Both the position numbers and the translations under genes were made by a program. A DNA stretch of 64,000 bases, taken from assembly GCA_020726505.1 (NCBI GenBank), contig JAHLEZ010000006.1, positions 434,001 to 498,000 on the forward strand, read 5' to 3'. The stretch comes from Leptodontidium sp. MPI-SDFR-AT-0119 (Eukaryota; Ascomycota; Leotiomycetes; Helotiales; Leptodontidiaceae). Under the pieces are notes generated by a model. That model saw only the letters and a list, made by a program, of their open reading frames with translations, was not told the DNA's origin and did no database searches. Shown piece after piece: positions 1 through 12,839 of this stretch. Numbering within the stretch: the first letter of the stretch is position 1; each line of letters opens with the position of its first letter.

Positions 1-2291
1 CAAAGTATTATTTACCTACCTACCTATACCTATTCATTCCACATCTCTGCTCCCGTCTCGTCTACTTCTTTTCTCAACCTTTCGGCTCTACCCCAGCTTA
101 CTTCGTCCACCCCATCAAACATCCTACTCTCACCAGGAGGTCCTCCTTTCCAACCATCTAACCTCTTTCTGATCATTAAGGGCGCAGCAACAGAAAAAGA
201 CATCTCTCACTCATCCCCCTACCTTCACTGGGGCAATCAATTATATCTCCTCGACTTTGAGCTTCTGCACAGGTTCTCTGCTCCATATCTCCACCACCGC
301 AAGCATCTACTCTTACACGAGAAACGCCTTCCTTTGCAACCTTTCCTTGATCGTGAACAACTTACCAGGACCAAGCGGTACCTGTCGTCTTTGTGGCCTC
401 ATCCTCCACCTTCCTGCCCATATCGAAATTCTGCGGCGACAGCTCAAGCAAGAAAGTATTTACCAGAATTTCATCACTGTCCCGTCCAGCCAGTCTGACG
501 AAGCTACACAACATCGCAACACACCCGATTCTCTCCTAGCAAGCCCAAGAATTCTTCTATCTGATCGATCGTCCGGATCCCGGTGCCCTAAACAGGAGGA
601 GATGAGAAATTCATTTAGGCGATCGGCAAAGACGAATTGCCACAAGCACTATGATTTTTGCCCTCCATTCGATACGCAGCAAACACTCTTCTTCCATTCA
701 CATGACGAGTTTATAATTTTCAACTTCTTTTGTCTTTTTCTGAGCATTTTATTGGGTTGTGAACATTGGCTATTTAAGTATTTAGTGAAGAATCAGGTAA
801 CCTATCCTCAAACCAAAATTCAATATCTCCAAGCCGCACCACATCGTACGGAGGACTGACATTCATGCACCGCAGCCCATGAATGAAGAATTATTTCTGA
901 ATATCAACCATTTCTGTGCTCTGTTTACAGATCAACCATCCTCCACCCACTGAATTCCTCACTTGGCAGAACCCACACAGATCAGTCACTTGAAATCACC
1001 TGTAATCCCAAAATCCCACAACCTCACATCTATTCCTAATCTTTGGGTGGGCTCAAGAAATTAAGATCGTCTGTCTCTGAGCAGTTTGGTTCTAACGTCC
1101 AACAGAGAAGCCATGGAATTTCTGAGAGGAGTCGGAATCTGGAGTTTCAAAGAGCACTGCACTTGACTTCCTTTCCCCCAACATAGGATTTGGAATCAGA
1201 AAGAGACTAAACTCGTTTTTGGCTTCTCTTCAAAGTCTTCAACTAGGTAGGTGGGGACTTGAAATCAAATTGGAAAGTTGCGATAATTTATACGAGTGTT
1301 TATGGTTGGTGGATAGATTCTTGCCAAAGGGGACATTCATTGCGAATCCTCATGATCACTTAATAGATTATAGTGAAGTACATCTTACATTTTGCAGAAA
1401 TGCGGGAGATAATGTAATGAACCTAATGATTGTAAGATATTTGTTGATGATGTTTAGGTTTGGTTGAGATAAAGAGAAGAATGTAGCCGGGAGGTTCCAG
1501 GGGCTGTTGGTTAAGCCAGCGTGAAGATTGGAAATATCGCATCGCTTGGGTGTGACTCTGGCCCGCTGGGGTAGGTGGGATGATGAAAGATAAGTTGGAA
1601 AGGATACTATAGATAAAATAGGACAAGATACCTCTACTCTAGCAAAAAAAGATATACTTCGTGAGTGGAAGTGACGATAGAAAACTAGCATGCTACCAAT
1701 CTCGACTCCTCATCCATGACGATGCCGAACTCGAATGATTCACAACTGGTACGACTAGGAATCTACAACCGTGATTTTATTTTCTTTATTTCATTTATTT
1801 CATAGATTATATTCCTCTATAACATAGTTTAGAGCTTTATTCTGGGTTATTTCGTTCTATTCACACACACAAACATGCATGCAAGTCATCTCTTCTCATG
1901 CCATGCCATCCCAATGCCCATCCCATCGCAACCTAACGCGAATAAACACAAGGCAAAGCAGCGCAACGCCGGGTCATATTCCATCCACCGCAGCCTGCCA
2001 CCAACCACCAAGGGCTGCATTACGAGCGCCATCTACGAGAGAAACCAGTCCCACGTCCAAAGATGAGACCGAGATGTAGAATAGCCAGTGGAGGAAGCAA
2101 GGCAGATGACAAGAGAACTGGAGAAGGAAAGAACATGACATATACATAGTTTCATCGCGCTTCACCTGCTTACTCCGCCTCCCTTGACAAAGTCTCCCTG
2201 AATACAAAACACCAGACAAAACCAGACCTGACGAACTCCCCGAACACCCAGAACCAAAGGAAAGTAAACACTCAATTAATAACCCCATGTC
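1..2291. other. Gene-free flank upstream of the window's first gene
   Basis: I see no supported gene here. The first 450 bases are rich in CT and CAT tracts, like the leaders of constitutive fungal genes, and the longest open frame (257-859, plus) has no recognisable domain and a low-complexity composition. The part near 1770-1860 is AT-rich and probably belongs to the 3' side of the minus-strand ADA2 gene. A non-coding transcript, or the leader of a gene I failed to resolve, cannot be excluded. Confidence 0.5.
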
Positions 2292-3912
2292 TTATGCCTT
2301 GGCAATCCAGCCATGAGCAAGGAAGAAATCAAATATCTTCCCTCCCTTTTGATTCTCGATCCTTGCCAACTCCTTAACCTGCTTCTTCTTCAACGCTCCG
2401 TTTCCCTTCAGCGCTTCCTTCATGACCGTCTCCTTGATGACCAAGTACGGCTTAGGATGCAGCCTTGTCTTCTCGCATAGGTCGATCTCTTCGGATGTCA
2501 GGAGATGGATGTCTGGGATGTTTTCCTGTGCAAGAGAGAGTGGTGAGACGCCGCTTAGGGGAGCGATTTGGAACTTCTGTTTCGCGGGTAGAGAAGGCGT
2601 GGATGTGCCGTTCGCGTGGCCGTTGGTGAGGATCTTGTTGTTTGCGGGCGTGGAGGCGCCGTTAGGTGTTGCTACCGAAGCTTTGATGCGTGTTGGTAGA
2701 TCTGGAGCGACGAATGCAGCAGCTCCAGATGGGGTCTCAATGACAGGTGGTGGTTTCGAGCGCTGCGAACTAGCGAAACGTTCTCTATCCAGCGAACCCA
2801 TTGGTTGAGCCTTCTGAGCTCGCAGTAGTTTGTCCGCTTCGTATTTCTCGCCACCTCGCAAATCGCCTATCTTCATTGCTCGCCAATCTTGCAGCTGGGA
2901 GACTGCTTGCCGCAGGTTGTGTTCTTCAATGAGGCCGTTGCAGAAATCTTGGAAATCGTCATGGTTCATCATCCGCGCGAAGGGCTTAGCCTTGTTGAGG
3001 AGGTCGCGCTCTTCTTTTGTGCGTTTCTTGTCCAACGCAGCGTTCTTGCGGTATTCGAGGAGGTTGTGTTCGAATATGACCTTTTTACGCTCTGCTCGCT
3101 GAGTAAGGCGGGAATTGTAGATGTCCATTACTGTGATCTTCAGCTCCATTTCTGGTTCCAGCTCGCCAGTGCGTGGGTTGATTCCATCTCCTGGGTCGAA
3201 TTGCATGAGTTGGACTGCCTCTTCTGCTTCATTGGCGTATTCGGTCTCGAACTCAAGACGACCGGGCATATAACCTTGAACTTCATGACAGGCCGGTACA
3301 CTGGCCGTGGGCTTCTTTTTGGGCGTCGTAGGTGGTGCATTACTTTGTGCCTCCTTTCTGTCTTCAATCCTACGCTTCTTCCTCGCCTGGAACTCTTCCC
3401 TAGGTAGTTCGTCTTGTAGCTGCATATCTTTCGGATCTGCCCTTACGGGCAATGGGAAGTTGGAACTGTCAAGATATATCTTCTGGTAATGCGCCCTGAC
3501 TTCGTCTTTATTCCTGTACCCTCCAATATGATCGGCCACGTCCGCCCATGATCCAAGCCCGTAGATCTCGCATCCTTCCAGCAGCAAGAGTTCCTCATCT
3601 GCGCCCCAGTTCTTGTCGTATATGGGTACGGAATTCTGTTCGATGACTCGGAAGGGATGTGTAGCAGGCTGGTGGTTATGGCTTGACTCTCCTTGGGAGA
3701 AACATGGTACGCAGAGATCGTAGTCGTTGCATGAGCTGTGGGCGCATCTTATCCGGACCTGGTGAAGAGTGAGTATGATGTTTGCTGGGAAGGGGGAAGG
3801 GAAGCTTGTCTTTACTCACGGTAGAGGTGATGTCGGCGCTGCAAACATCACAAACATACTTGACTCCCCCCTCGCCGCCTCGCGTTGCGGTCTTCTTACG
3901 GATGACCCCCAT
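2292..3912 (-). CDS. ADA2: SAGA/ADA complex transcriptional adaptor ADA2
   Basis: Two exons (3912-3820 and 3758-2292) give 519 residues. The intron has donor GTGAGT and acceptor CAG. The N-terminus carries a ZZ zinc finger with CDVC near residue 20, continued across the intron by [17 protein letters not shown]/Myb domain follows ([25 protein letters not shown]), and the C-terminus is a SWIRM-like domain ending [13 protein letters not shown]. This order and length match fungal Ada2, the nuclear protein that joins Gcn5 acetyltransferase to SAGA. The start ATG at 3912 opens with MGVIRKK, as expected for this family. All key cysteines of the ZZ finger that I can follow are present. The gene is divergent from SCH9, with about 1.6 kb between them. 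Confidence 0.93.
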
Positions 3913-5501
3913 GATGGATGACGCCTTGCGCCGAAGGCACCAGCGGGAGAGATCTAGGGTCTTGGGGTTAGCCCTGCGCAGGAAATACGCGATCCTCTAT
4001 TCCTCTTCTCCTGTGAGTATTCCTCCTACTCGCAGACCTCTCGAGGATGCTGGCGTTGGCTGTGGCGATGATTGGATTGGATTCGATGTCCCTGATCTCG
4101 AAGGGATCCAAGCCGATGACAGGTTGGGGGATGTGGCTAGGCCGAAAGGGGATAGTGGGTCTGGGTCTGGGGAAGCTGACAAAGCAGTATTTTGTGAGAT
4201 CGAGGTCCAGGTCGAGGTTGAGGATGTTTGAAAGTGCTTACGGGAAGCAACTGTAATGAAGATGAGAATAAGAGAAAGGATGGATTACGAAGTATGGCGT
4301 CAGAAAATTGTTGAAGGTGACCGTGGTACGATCGGTACATTGTTGGAGGCGACTTGAAGAAACTCACTCGATTAAATGTCAGTTGAGTGTCCCAGCCAGA
4401 CTCGGACATTTAGACAATTTCATTGGCCGGGGAGCTGGATTCCTGGAGATATTCATGGCACGGTGGTTGCCTTTGCTACTATAGTTCTTGAAGAAGCTCC
4501 AGGTTTCTTATTGCTAACCACGGGGGAGCATTATGTAGTCTGTTTCTGTTCTTGGTCAACCCGGTTTGCAAATTGACCGACCGACTGGCTTCAGTCTTCT
4601 TCAGGAGACAACAAGTTGTACTCAACATGAGAGAGGGCCCAGATTCTGGAACTATTAATTTGTTATTTTCATAGTTCGCTGGAATTTCAACTACTTAGGT
4701 AGACGTGACTTAGGTGAAATTGCCGTCACCGACCTTGCAAAATCTGCAGCTTCACGCAGAGTTAGCTGTCTCCAAATTCATTGCTGCAAGTGAAATATTC
4801 TCCCCTCTACACCACGTAATCAACATTCGTTCATTGCTGCTAAGCCAGCTTCCAAATCTTAAAAGCTTTCTTTCTACTAAGATAACACCCGTCTCAGCCC
4901 AAAGAACAAATCCCTCACTTCCTTCTAGACCTTCCAGACTCAGCCTCCTCACTCTCTTTTCTTCGTATTACCCAGTCACGTTACTCGCATATCTCCGTCC
5001 CGAGGGCCCTGGACTGGAGACTCGCTCTTGGCGCCAGAAAGAGAAGAGAGGAGAGGAGAGAGCAGCGCTGAGCCACCGACCAGCACCTGAAATTCAACTT
5101 CAAACCTCCGACTATTTGCCTCCTTTCGTAATCCACCTAAACGCTTTACGCTTCGACGCTTCACCGTTCTCCTTTCTTCTTCTTCAAAACAATACTGACG
5201 ACATCCTTGATATTATAACATCAAATTCCGTCGTCAACCTCGAATACAATCCTGTGCAGTCCCCAGCCAACATCCAACGGCGCACTATCTATCTATCTAT
5301 CCTAGCTCCATCGATTGCGGGTAAACAGAGCAGAGCAGTGCAGAGCGCATCCTTTGGCGGGGCTTTGGCTTTGGCTTGACTTGACTTTCCCTGCTTGGAA
5401 ACCTGATCACCGCCCTCCATCTAACATTCATCTCCCTCCCCCCATTACCAACAATATCACCTTCACTTCTCGAGAACCGCACATTCTACAACACCATCAA
5501 T
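3913..5501. promoter_or_regulatory. Divergent intergenic region, ADA2 / SCH9
   Basis: This 1.6-kb stretch separates two divergently transcribed genes and must hold both promoters. Its right third (about 4790-5500) is strongly pyrimidine-rich and ends in an ACACCATCAAT context just before the SCH9 start. That is typical of a long 5' leader. An open frame of 221 codons (4714-5379) lies there, but its composition is Ser/Leu/Pro-rich low complexity with no domain. I treat it as leader sequence that may contain upstream ATGs, not as a gene. Confidence 0.6.
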
Positions 5502-7769
5502 ATGTCGTGGAAACTCACCAAGAGTAAGTTACTTCCTTCCAGTCCTGTCCCAGCTCTCAATGCGATGTATGTCAGCGTCTGCGGGCCCTGCCCTGCGTGT
5601 TGACATTCCCGCGGGCTGCATCTGCCAAACTACCATTGACGGCTTCAACTCTACCCAGTACTGACGTGTCAATTCAGAACTCAAAGAGACACACCTTGGG
5701 CCTCTTGCCAATACCTTCTCTCGCTCCCCATCTACATCTACAATCACAGGAGACTCTGCCAAGGAGGAGAAGGCCAGTCTAGGCAGTTCGACACCCAATG
5801 ATAATGGCATAGGTATGTTGGGGATACTGGTCACTGCAAGAAAATACTGACATCTATAGCTGCCTCCGAGATCATAGCTACCCAACCTCCTGCTCAACCC
5901 CGACCTGGTATCTTGATCGTTACGTTGCACGAAGGATCAAACTTCTCCCTTCCCGACCAATACAAGACCGTCTTCAATACACATACCTCCAACTCTCTGT
6001 CACAAGGAAATGGCTTTGGAGTAGCTGGATCAGTTCGACCGGGCTCATCACAACAAGCGGGAAGTGTTGCAGGATCATATGCTAGCAATGCCAGACCACA
6101 GACATCGGGAGGTGGATTCAGCAATGTCCCCACAAACCATGGCCGAATCTCATCCAAATACCTCCCTTACGCACTCCTTGATTTTGATAAGCTGCAAGTC
6201 TTTGTCAATGCTGTCTCAGGAACCCCCGAAAACCCTCTCTGGGCTGGTGATAACACACAATACAAGTTCGATGTCTCACGAGTGACCGAGTTGGCTGTCC
6301 ACCTTTATCTCCGAAACCCGAATGCTCCTCAAGGTGCTGGACGAACTACAGACATCTTCCTTGGCGTAGCCCGCATCAACCCCAGGTTCGAGGAAACTCA
6401 CAAGTATGTCGAGGATCCAAAATTGAGCAAGAAGGACAAGGAGAAGGCAGCTGCAGAGTGGGCAACCAAGGAGAAGGCGTTGGGGCAATCAGGACCAGAA
6501 TGGTTGGATGTTCAGTATGGAACTGGAAAGATCCGTATTGGGGTGCAATATATCGAGAACCGATCACGATCGTTGAAGATTGAGGATTTCGATTTGTTGA
6601 AGGTGGTTGGAAAGGGAAGTTTTGGAAAGGTTATGCAGGTCAAGAAGAAGGATACCCAACGAATCTACGCCTTGAAGACGATTCGAAAAGCTCACATCAT
6701 CTCCCGATCAGAAGTCGCACATACCTTGGCCGAACGATCAGTCCTCTCTCAAATCAACAACCCCTTTATTGTTCCGCTCAAGTTTACCTTCCAATCGCCA
6801 GAGAAGTTGTACTTCGTTCTGGCTTTCGTCAACGGCGGAGAGCTGTTCCACCATCTTCAAAAGGAGCAGAGATTTGATATCAATCGGTCGAGATTCTACA
6901 CGGCTGAACTTCTGTGTGCTTTGGAGTGTTTGCACGGTTTCAATGTCATTTACCGTGACTTGAAGCCAGAGAACATTCTTCTGGATTACTCTGGACATAT
7001 CGCTCTGTGCGATTTTGGTCTCTGCAAGCTGGACATGAAGGATGAGGATCGAACTAACACTTTTTGTGGTACACCCGAATACCTTGCCCCTGAACTGCTG
7101 CTGGGTCAAGGTTATACTAAGACAGTTGATTGGTGGACTCTTGGTGTCCTTCTCTATGAGATGTTGACAGGTTTACCACCATTCTACGACGAGAATACTA
7201 ACGAGATGTACCGCAAGATCTTGTCGGAGCCCCTTCATTTCCCCAGCGCCGAGGTCGTTCCACCATCCGCTAAGGATCTCCTGACCAAACTCCTCAACCG
7301 CAAGCCAGATCAACGATTAGGTGCCAATGGTGCATCTGAGATCAAGGCACACCCCTTCTTCCACAGCATTGACTGGCGAAAGCTTCTTCAGCGAAAGTAT
7401 GAGCCAACTTTCAAGCCCAATGTGGTAAGTGTCCATGATACTCGCTATACCTAGACGATTAATAAGCTAATTTATCTTCTCAGACTGATGCCCTTGATAC
7501 CAAGAACTTTGATGTTGAGTTCACGCAAGAAATTGCACAGGATTCGTATGTTGATGGACCGGTTCTATCTGATGATGCCCAGAGAGATTTCGTTGGTTTC
7601 AGTTACAACAGGTATGTACCCAAATTTTTGCCTGTGGCATGAATTCTATCAAGACACTTCCCTTAGATATCAGAGCAGTACTGACTTCTGTAGACCCGTA
7701 GCTGGACTTGGAGACGGAGGGGGCAGTATCAGAGATCCATCGTTTGTAGGAAGCGTGACGGAGCGGTAG
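5502..7769 (+). CDS. SCH9: SCH9-type AGC serine/threonine kinase with C2 domain
   Basis: Five exons (5502-5523, 5678-5812, 5860-7424, 7484-7611, 7694-7769) encode 641 residues. The N-terminus MSWKLTK and a C2 domain (from about residue 65) precede the kinase domain. The kinase shows the glycine loop GKGSFGKV, lysine ALKTI, catalytic loop YRDLKPEN, DFGLCKLD, and the activation-loop threonine in TNTFCGTPEYLAPE. The tail has the AGC hydrophobic motif FVGFSY, whose Ser is the TORC1-type site. Only the Sch9/Sck group joins a C2 domain to an AGC kinase this way. These kinases act downstream of TORC1 and nutrients in growth, ageing and stress control. The 22-base first exon is set by MSWKLTK plus splice phase. 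The last exon (19 codons) is Gly-rich. Confidence 0.94.
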
Positions 7770-9710
7770 TGGATTCTTACCACATCACTTCCCCGACATT
7801 CTTTCCGTTTCTTCTCGATCACACTTTCACATAGAATCAACCAGGCGAAGCATGGCCGGACATTCTGCGACACATCCCGGATCTGTTTGGTTGTCTGATG
7901 GACAATCAGTAGCAGAAGGGTTTCATGGCCGTGAGATGAACTGAACTGAACGAAATGAAATGAAATGGGCTGAGCGACTTCAGTGTTCTTTTCCGCAAAT
8001 TTTGATCTTTGCTGTGTGCGTGCGTGCGTGCCTTGTCTTATCTTGCGGTGTGATGCGAGGGTGGGCGTTGATGGATTTGATATGACTGGCATGGACGTTT
8101 TTGCGATTGAATGGATTGACTATAGGCAGACAGGCGGGTGGACAGACAGGACTTGACTTGGATTCATTTGATGATTTCTGAAGATGGGTTGGTTGGTGGT
8201 TGGTTGGTAGGGTGGGTGGGTGGGTGGATGATGTCTGTTTGTAGTTGCATGGAAGCAAGCACTTAGGTATTGCAAAATCAATAGACACTGCATGCAACGG
8301 TGAATGTGTTTATGGGTTATAGGGAATGATGTGATGATGTGTTGATGTGTTGATGTGTTGATTTGAAGTGACTCGAATCAAGGTATAATGATCCTTCTTG
8401 ATGATGTTACTTGATAGAATTGACTACTGTTTACACAGTAGGTAGGTAGGAAAGTACCATTCAGATGATTCCTGTGTTCCTGTGTGACTATCATCCGAAC
8501 ATGACTACCGGAGCTACTAGGTAGAACATTGACACGATATGGAGTTGGTCATAGACATAATGATGACAATACCTATAGACTACTTCGTACTATTTTCATC
8601 CGGCCCCCATTATATTTAATCCATCCATCTATCATTCAGTATCCCAAAGCAGCCACACTATGCAATCGGATCAACACCACGCCTACCTAACATACTCTCC
8701 CCACCACCCAATGTCCAAACATCTCCACATCCCATTACACAATGCCCTTACTAACACCTCCCTAGCAAAAGCCTAATGAAAAGGCCAGTAGCTGCACCTC
8801 TACTTCCACGGTATTGGGTAATTCAATGCCCGCATCAGCTTTAGACGCACTCCGAATACCAGTCGACAGCTTGAGTCCGGCCTTTCCTAGGAGATAATAT
8901 GTACAATGCTCAGTCATCAGTCGGGGTCTCGACTTTTGTAGGCTCCTACTATCCAGTCAGCGGGTGTCTCGGAGGGGCATGCTTGGGCAGAATGGCGCTA
9001 AAAGAGGGGTGAAACGGAGACCTCCCCTCTCTCTTTTCCACCTACGTCCTTCTTCCTCCTCTTCTGATAAATACTCGACTTCCAAAGGATACCTGATCAC
9101 GACACCGCACAACACCACACGGTATATTGCAAGATTAGCACGGAGATTCCAATTGAAAGGTACGTTTCCCTGTGCGAGGTTGTGGTGTGATGTAGGAGCT
9201 GGCCGGGTATGAGGTGATACTGGTGGTACTTACTGGTGATGCTGTGGCGCTGGTGGGTGGGTTGTTGAGGGGGAGGACCCCGCTTTGCTGTGTTCTGCCA
9301 TCTACTAGCTGGGCAGAGCAGGCCATCGCATCACATGGCGAGCAGCACAACATCTACCTACCTGCAGCCAGCCAGACAACAACCCAGCAGATACCCAGTC
9401 AGCGGAGAAGAGCAGAGCAGAAAGCAGGAATTGGCCCTGCGACTGGGACATCGGACCGACGAGCAAGCAAGCAAGAAAACAAACTTGAAGAGAGAATCTA
9501 AGCTAACGAGTGATTTGATTATCAACAGAAACTCCTCTTCACTTCAATTCCCTCAAAAACGCCTCCTATCCATCTACCTATCTCCAGAGACGCAGGTCCC
9601 AGATTCGAAAAAGAAACCATTCGAATTGAAGCATCTCCGCTGCCCAATTCTATAACCAAAGCCAATCTTATCTTCCAATCCCAACAAGAGCGAACAAAAC
9701 AACCGCAATC
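7770..9710. other. Intergenic: SCH9 3' region and PGI leader
   Basis: No gene is supported. The left part is G/T-rich on the plus strand with short tandem words (GTGC at about 8016-8030, GGTT/GGGT at 8186-8228, TGATGTGT at about 8330-8360). The right part (about 9520-9710) is C/T/A-rich and ends AACCGCAATC just before the PGI start, as in highly expressed fungal genes. Small frames in the middle are low complexity. Confidence 0.6.
8210..8224 (+). other. Potential G-quadruplex, four GGG runs with single-T loops
   Basis: Positions 8210-8224 read as four GGG runs separated by single T residues, followed by another GG. This is the shortest-loop form of the canonical intramolecular quadruplex motif. 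It lies on the transcribed sense strand about 440 bases after the SCH9 stop codon, so it could fall in the 3' UTR or just past the polyadenylation site. Confidence 0.6.
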
Positions 9711-11496
<1,786 letters not shown>

Positions 11497-11963
11497 GTGT
11501 GTTGAGGGGGTGAAGGGGGTGATGGATATGGATAGGTTATGAATTGAGTGGGTCTATGGAAAAGTGGATGGAAATGGGAGGAGGAGGTTGAGTAGTTATT
11601 GAGTTATGAATAAACGTACAAATGAACATGAATATCAAAATGGGAATTTGGAATAGACAGCCGTTCCTTTATGTTCGCGCCCAATCTCTCCCACCCTTCC
11701 TTCCTCTCCCAGGAGAGAACAGAGCTACATCAATCAATCTCGCTTAGTGCTTGCTGTCCAAACCAGAAACACAACAAATCCAGACGAGTTCGAGCCAAGT
11801 AAATAACAAGTATGATCACCTACCCAAGGAGTCAAATCAGACGACGAGAGGTGAATTTCTTATCTTATGTTTTGTCGAACGGGGTGCAGGGTAGAGATCT
11901 ATTTCTTGTTCCCCCCGCTAGGCTACTGTTTTATTTTTATTTTTATTTTTATTTTTATTTTTA

Positions 11964-11994
<31 letters not shown>

Positions 11995-12839
11995 TTTATT
12001 TTTTTTGGTTTTTTTGGATTTTCTTTTCGATTTTCTTTTCAGAAGAAGGTATTTCTATTTGGTGTGTGGTGGAACTTGGAGGTGGTTTGATACGAGAGGA
12101 GGGTTGGGTTGGTTTGAGGTTGTGGTTGTGGTTCAATTGGGTTGGTTTGAGTTGGGTTAGGTCTAGATGAGAAGGGAAGGATTGAGAGGGAAGGGAAGGA
12201 AGGATATGTACAGTACAGAAAATGAAAATGGAGATGGAGAAGGTCATGAGATGAATGATAATCGTATAAATGACAGTAGAGAAATTATTCACAGTGAAAT
12301 GTGGTATATTCTCTATGCGCTTTGTTGCTGTTCGTAATATGTCTTGACAGTATATTGAAGTATTTTGAGTGGGCTGAGATGGGGCAGAGTGCTTCTGGAG
12401 GGGGGAATGGATGTTCATTTAGATTGTATAGGACATTGGGTAGTCTCTAACTTCCTAATCAAAAAAATCAAAAATAAATTTTTTTGCAGACTAGGCGGTT
12501 GATTGAGAAGTATTATGGAATGTTGTAGAGGCGTGGATGGAGGGTTTATATACTTTGTTAACTGTTATGTCGATGGGTACAGTGATGAAAAGTGGAGGAT
12601 GGGTTGTAATTGTAATTGTGGATGGAAAGTGAAATAAAGAAAAGTGAATAAGAGAAGATCGTATTCAAGGTGTTTATCAAGTGTTCACAGAAGACTTTCG
12701 CGCTGGGAGTCCGAGCGAGAAAATCCTACTGTGAGAGCGTTGCTTTAATCAGTTTACAAAGTGAAGTTATCTAAGTCGAGATACCGTTTACTCAGGCGCT
12801 AATTTATCATTCATAATTAAGAAGAAATACTTGTGGCAC
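11497..12839. other. Intergenic region between PGI and the accessory block
   Basis: No gene is supported. It contains the T-rich hexanucleotide tract described separately and then G/T-rich sequence up to about 12400. From about 12440 it is AT-rich with no long frames. It marks the boundary between the conserved block on the left and the decayed accessory block on the right. Confidence 0.6.
11932..12006 (+). repeat. (ATTTTT)n microsatellite
   Basis: About eleven copies of an ATTTTT unit run from 11932 to 12006, with one shortened unit and a final T8 run. It lies about 440 bases after the PGI stop, outside any gene. Its length is likely to vary between strains. Confidence 0.9.

Noticed and set aside
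257..859. 200-codon plus-strand open frame at the left edge
   Set aside because: Composition is that of CT-rich leader DNA, no domain, no flanking exons, and a mixed Ser/Leu/Cys content without pattern.
4714..5379. 221-codon open frame before SCH9
   Set aside because: Low-complexity frame in the pyrimidine-rich leader; no domain. Kept only as a possible upstream frame in the leader.
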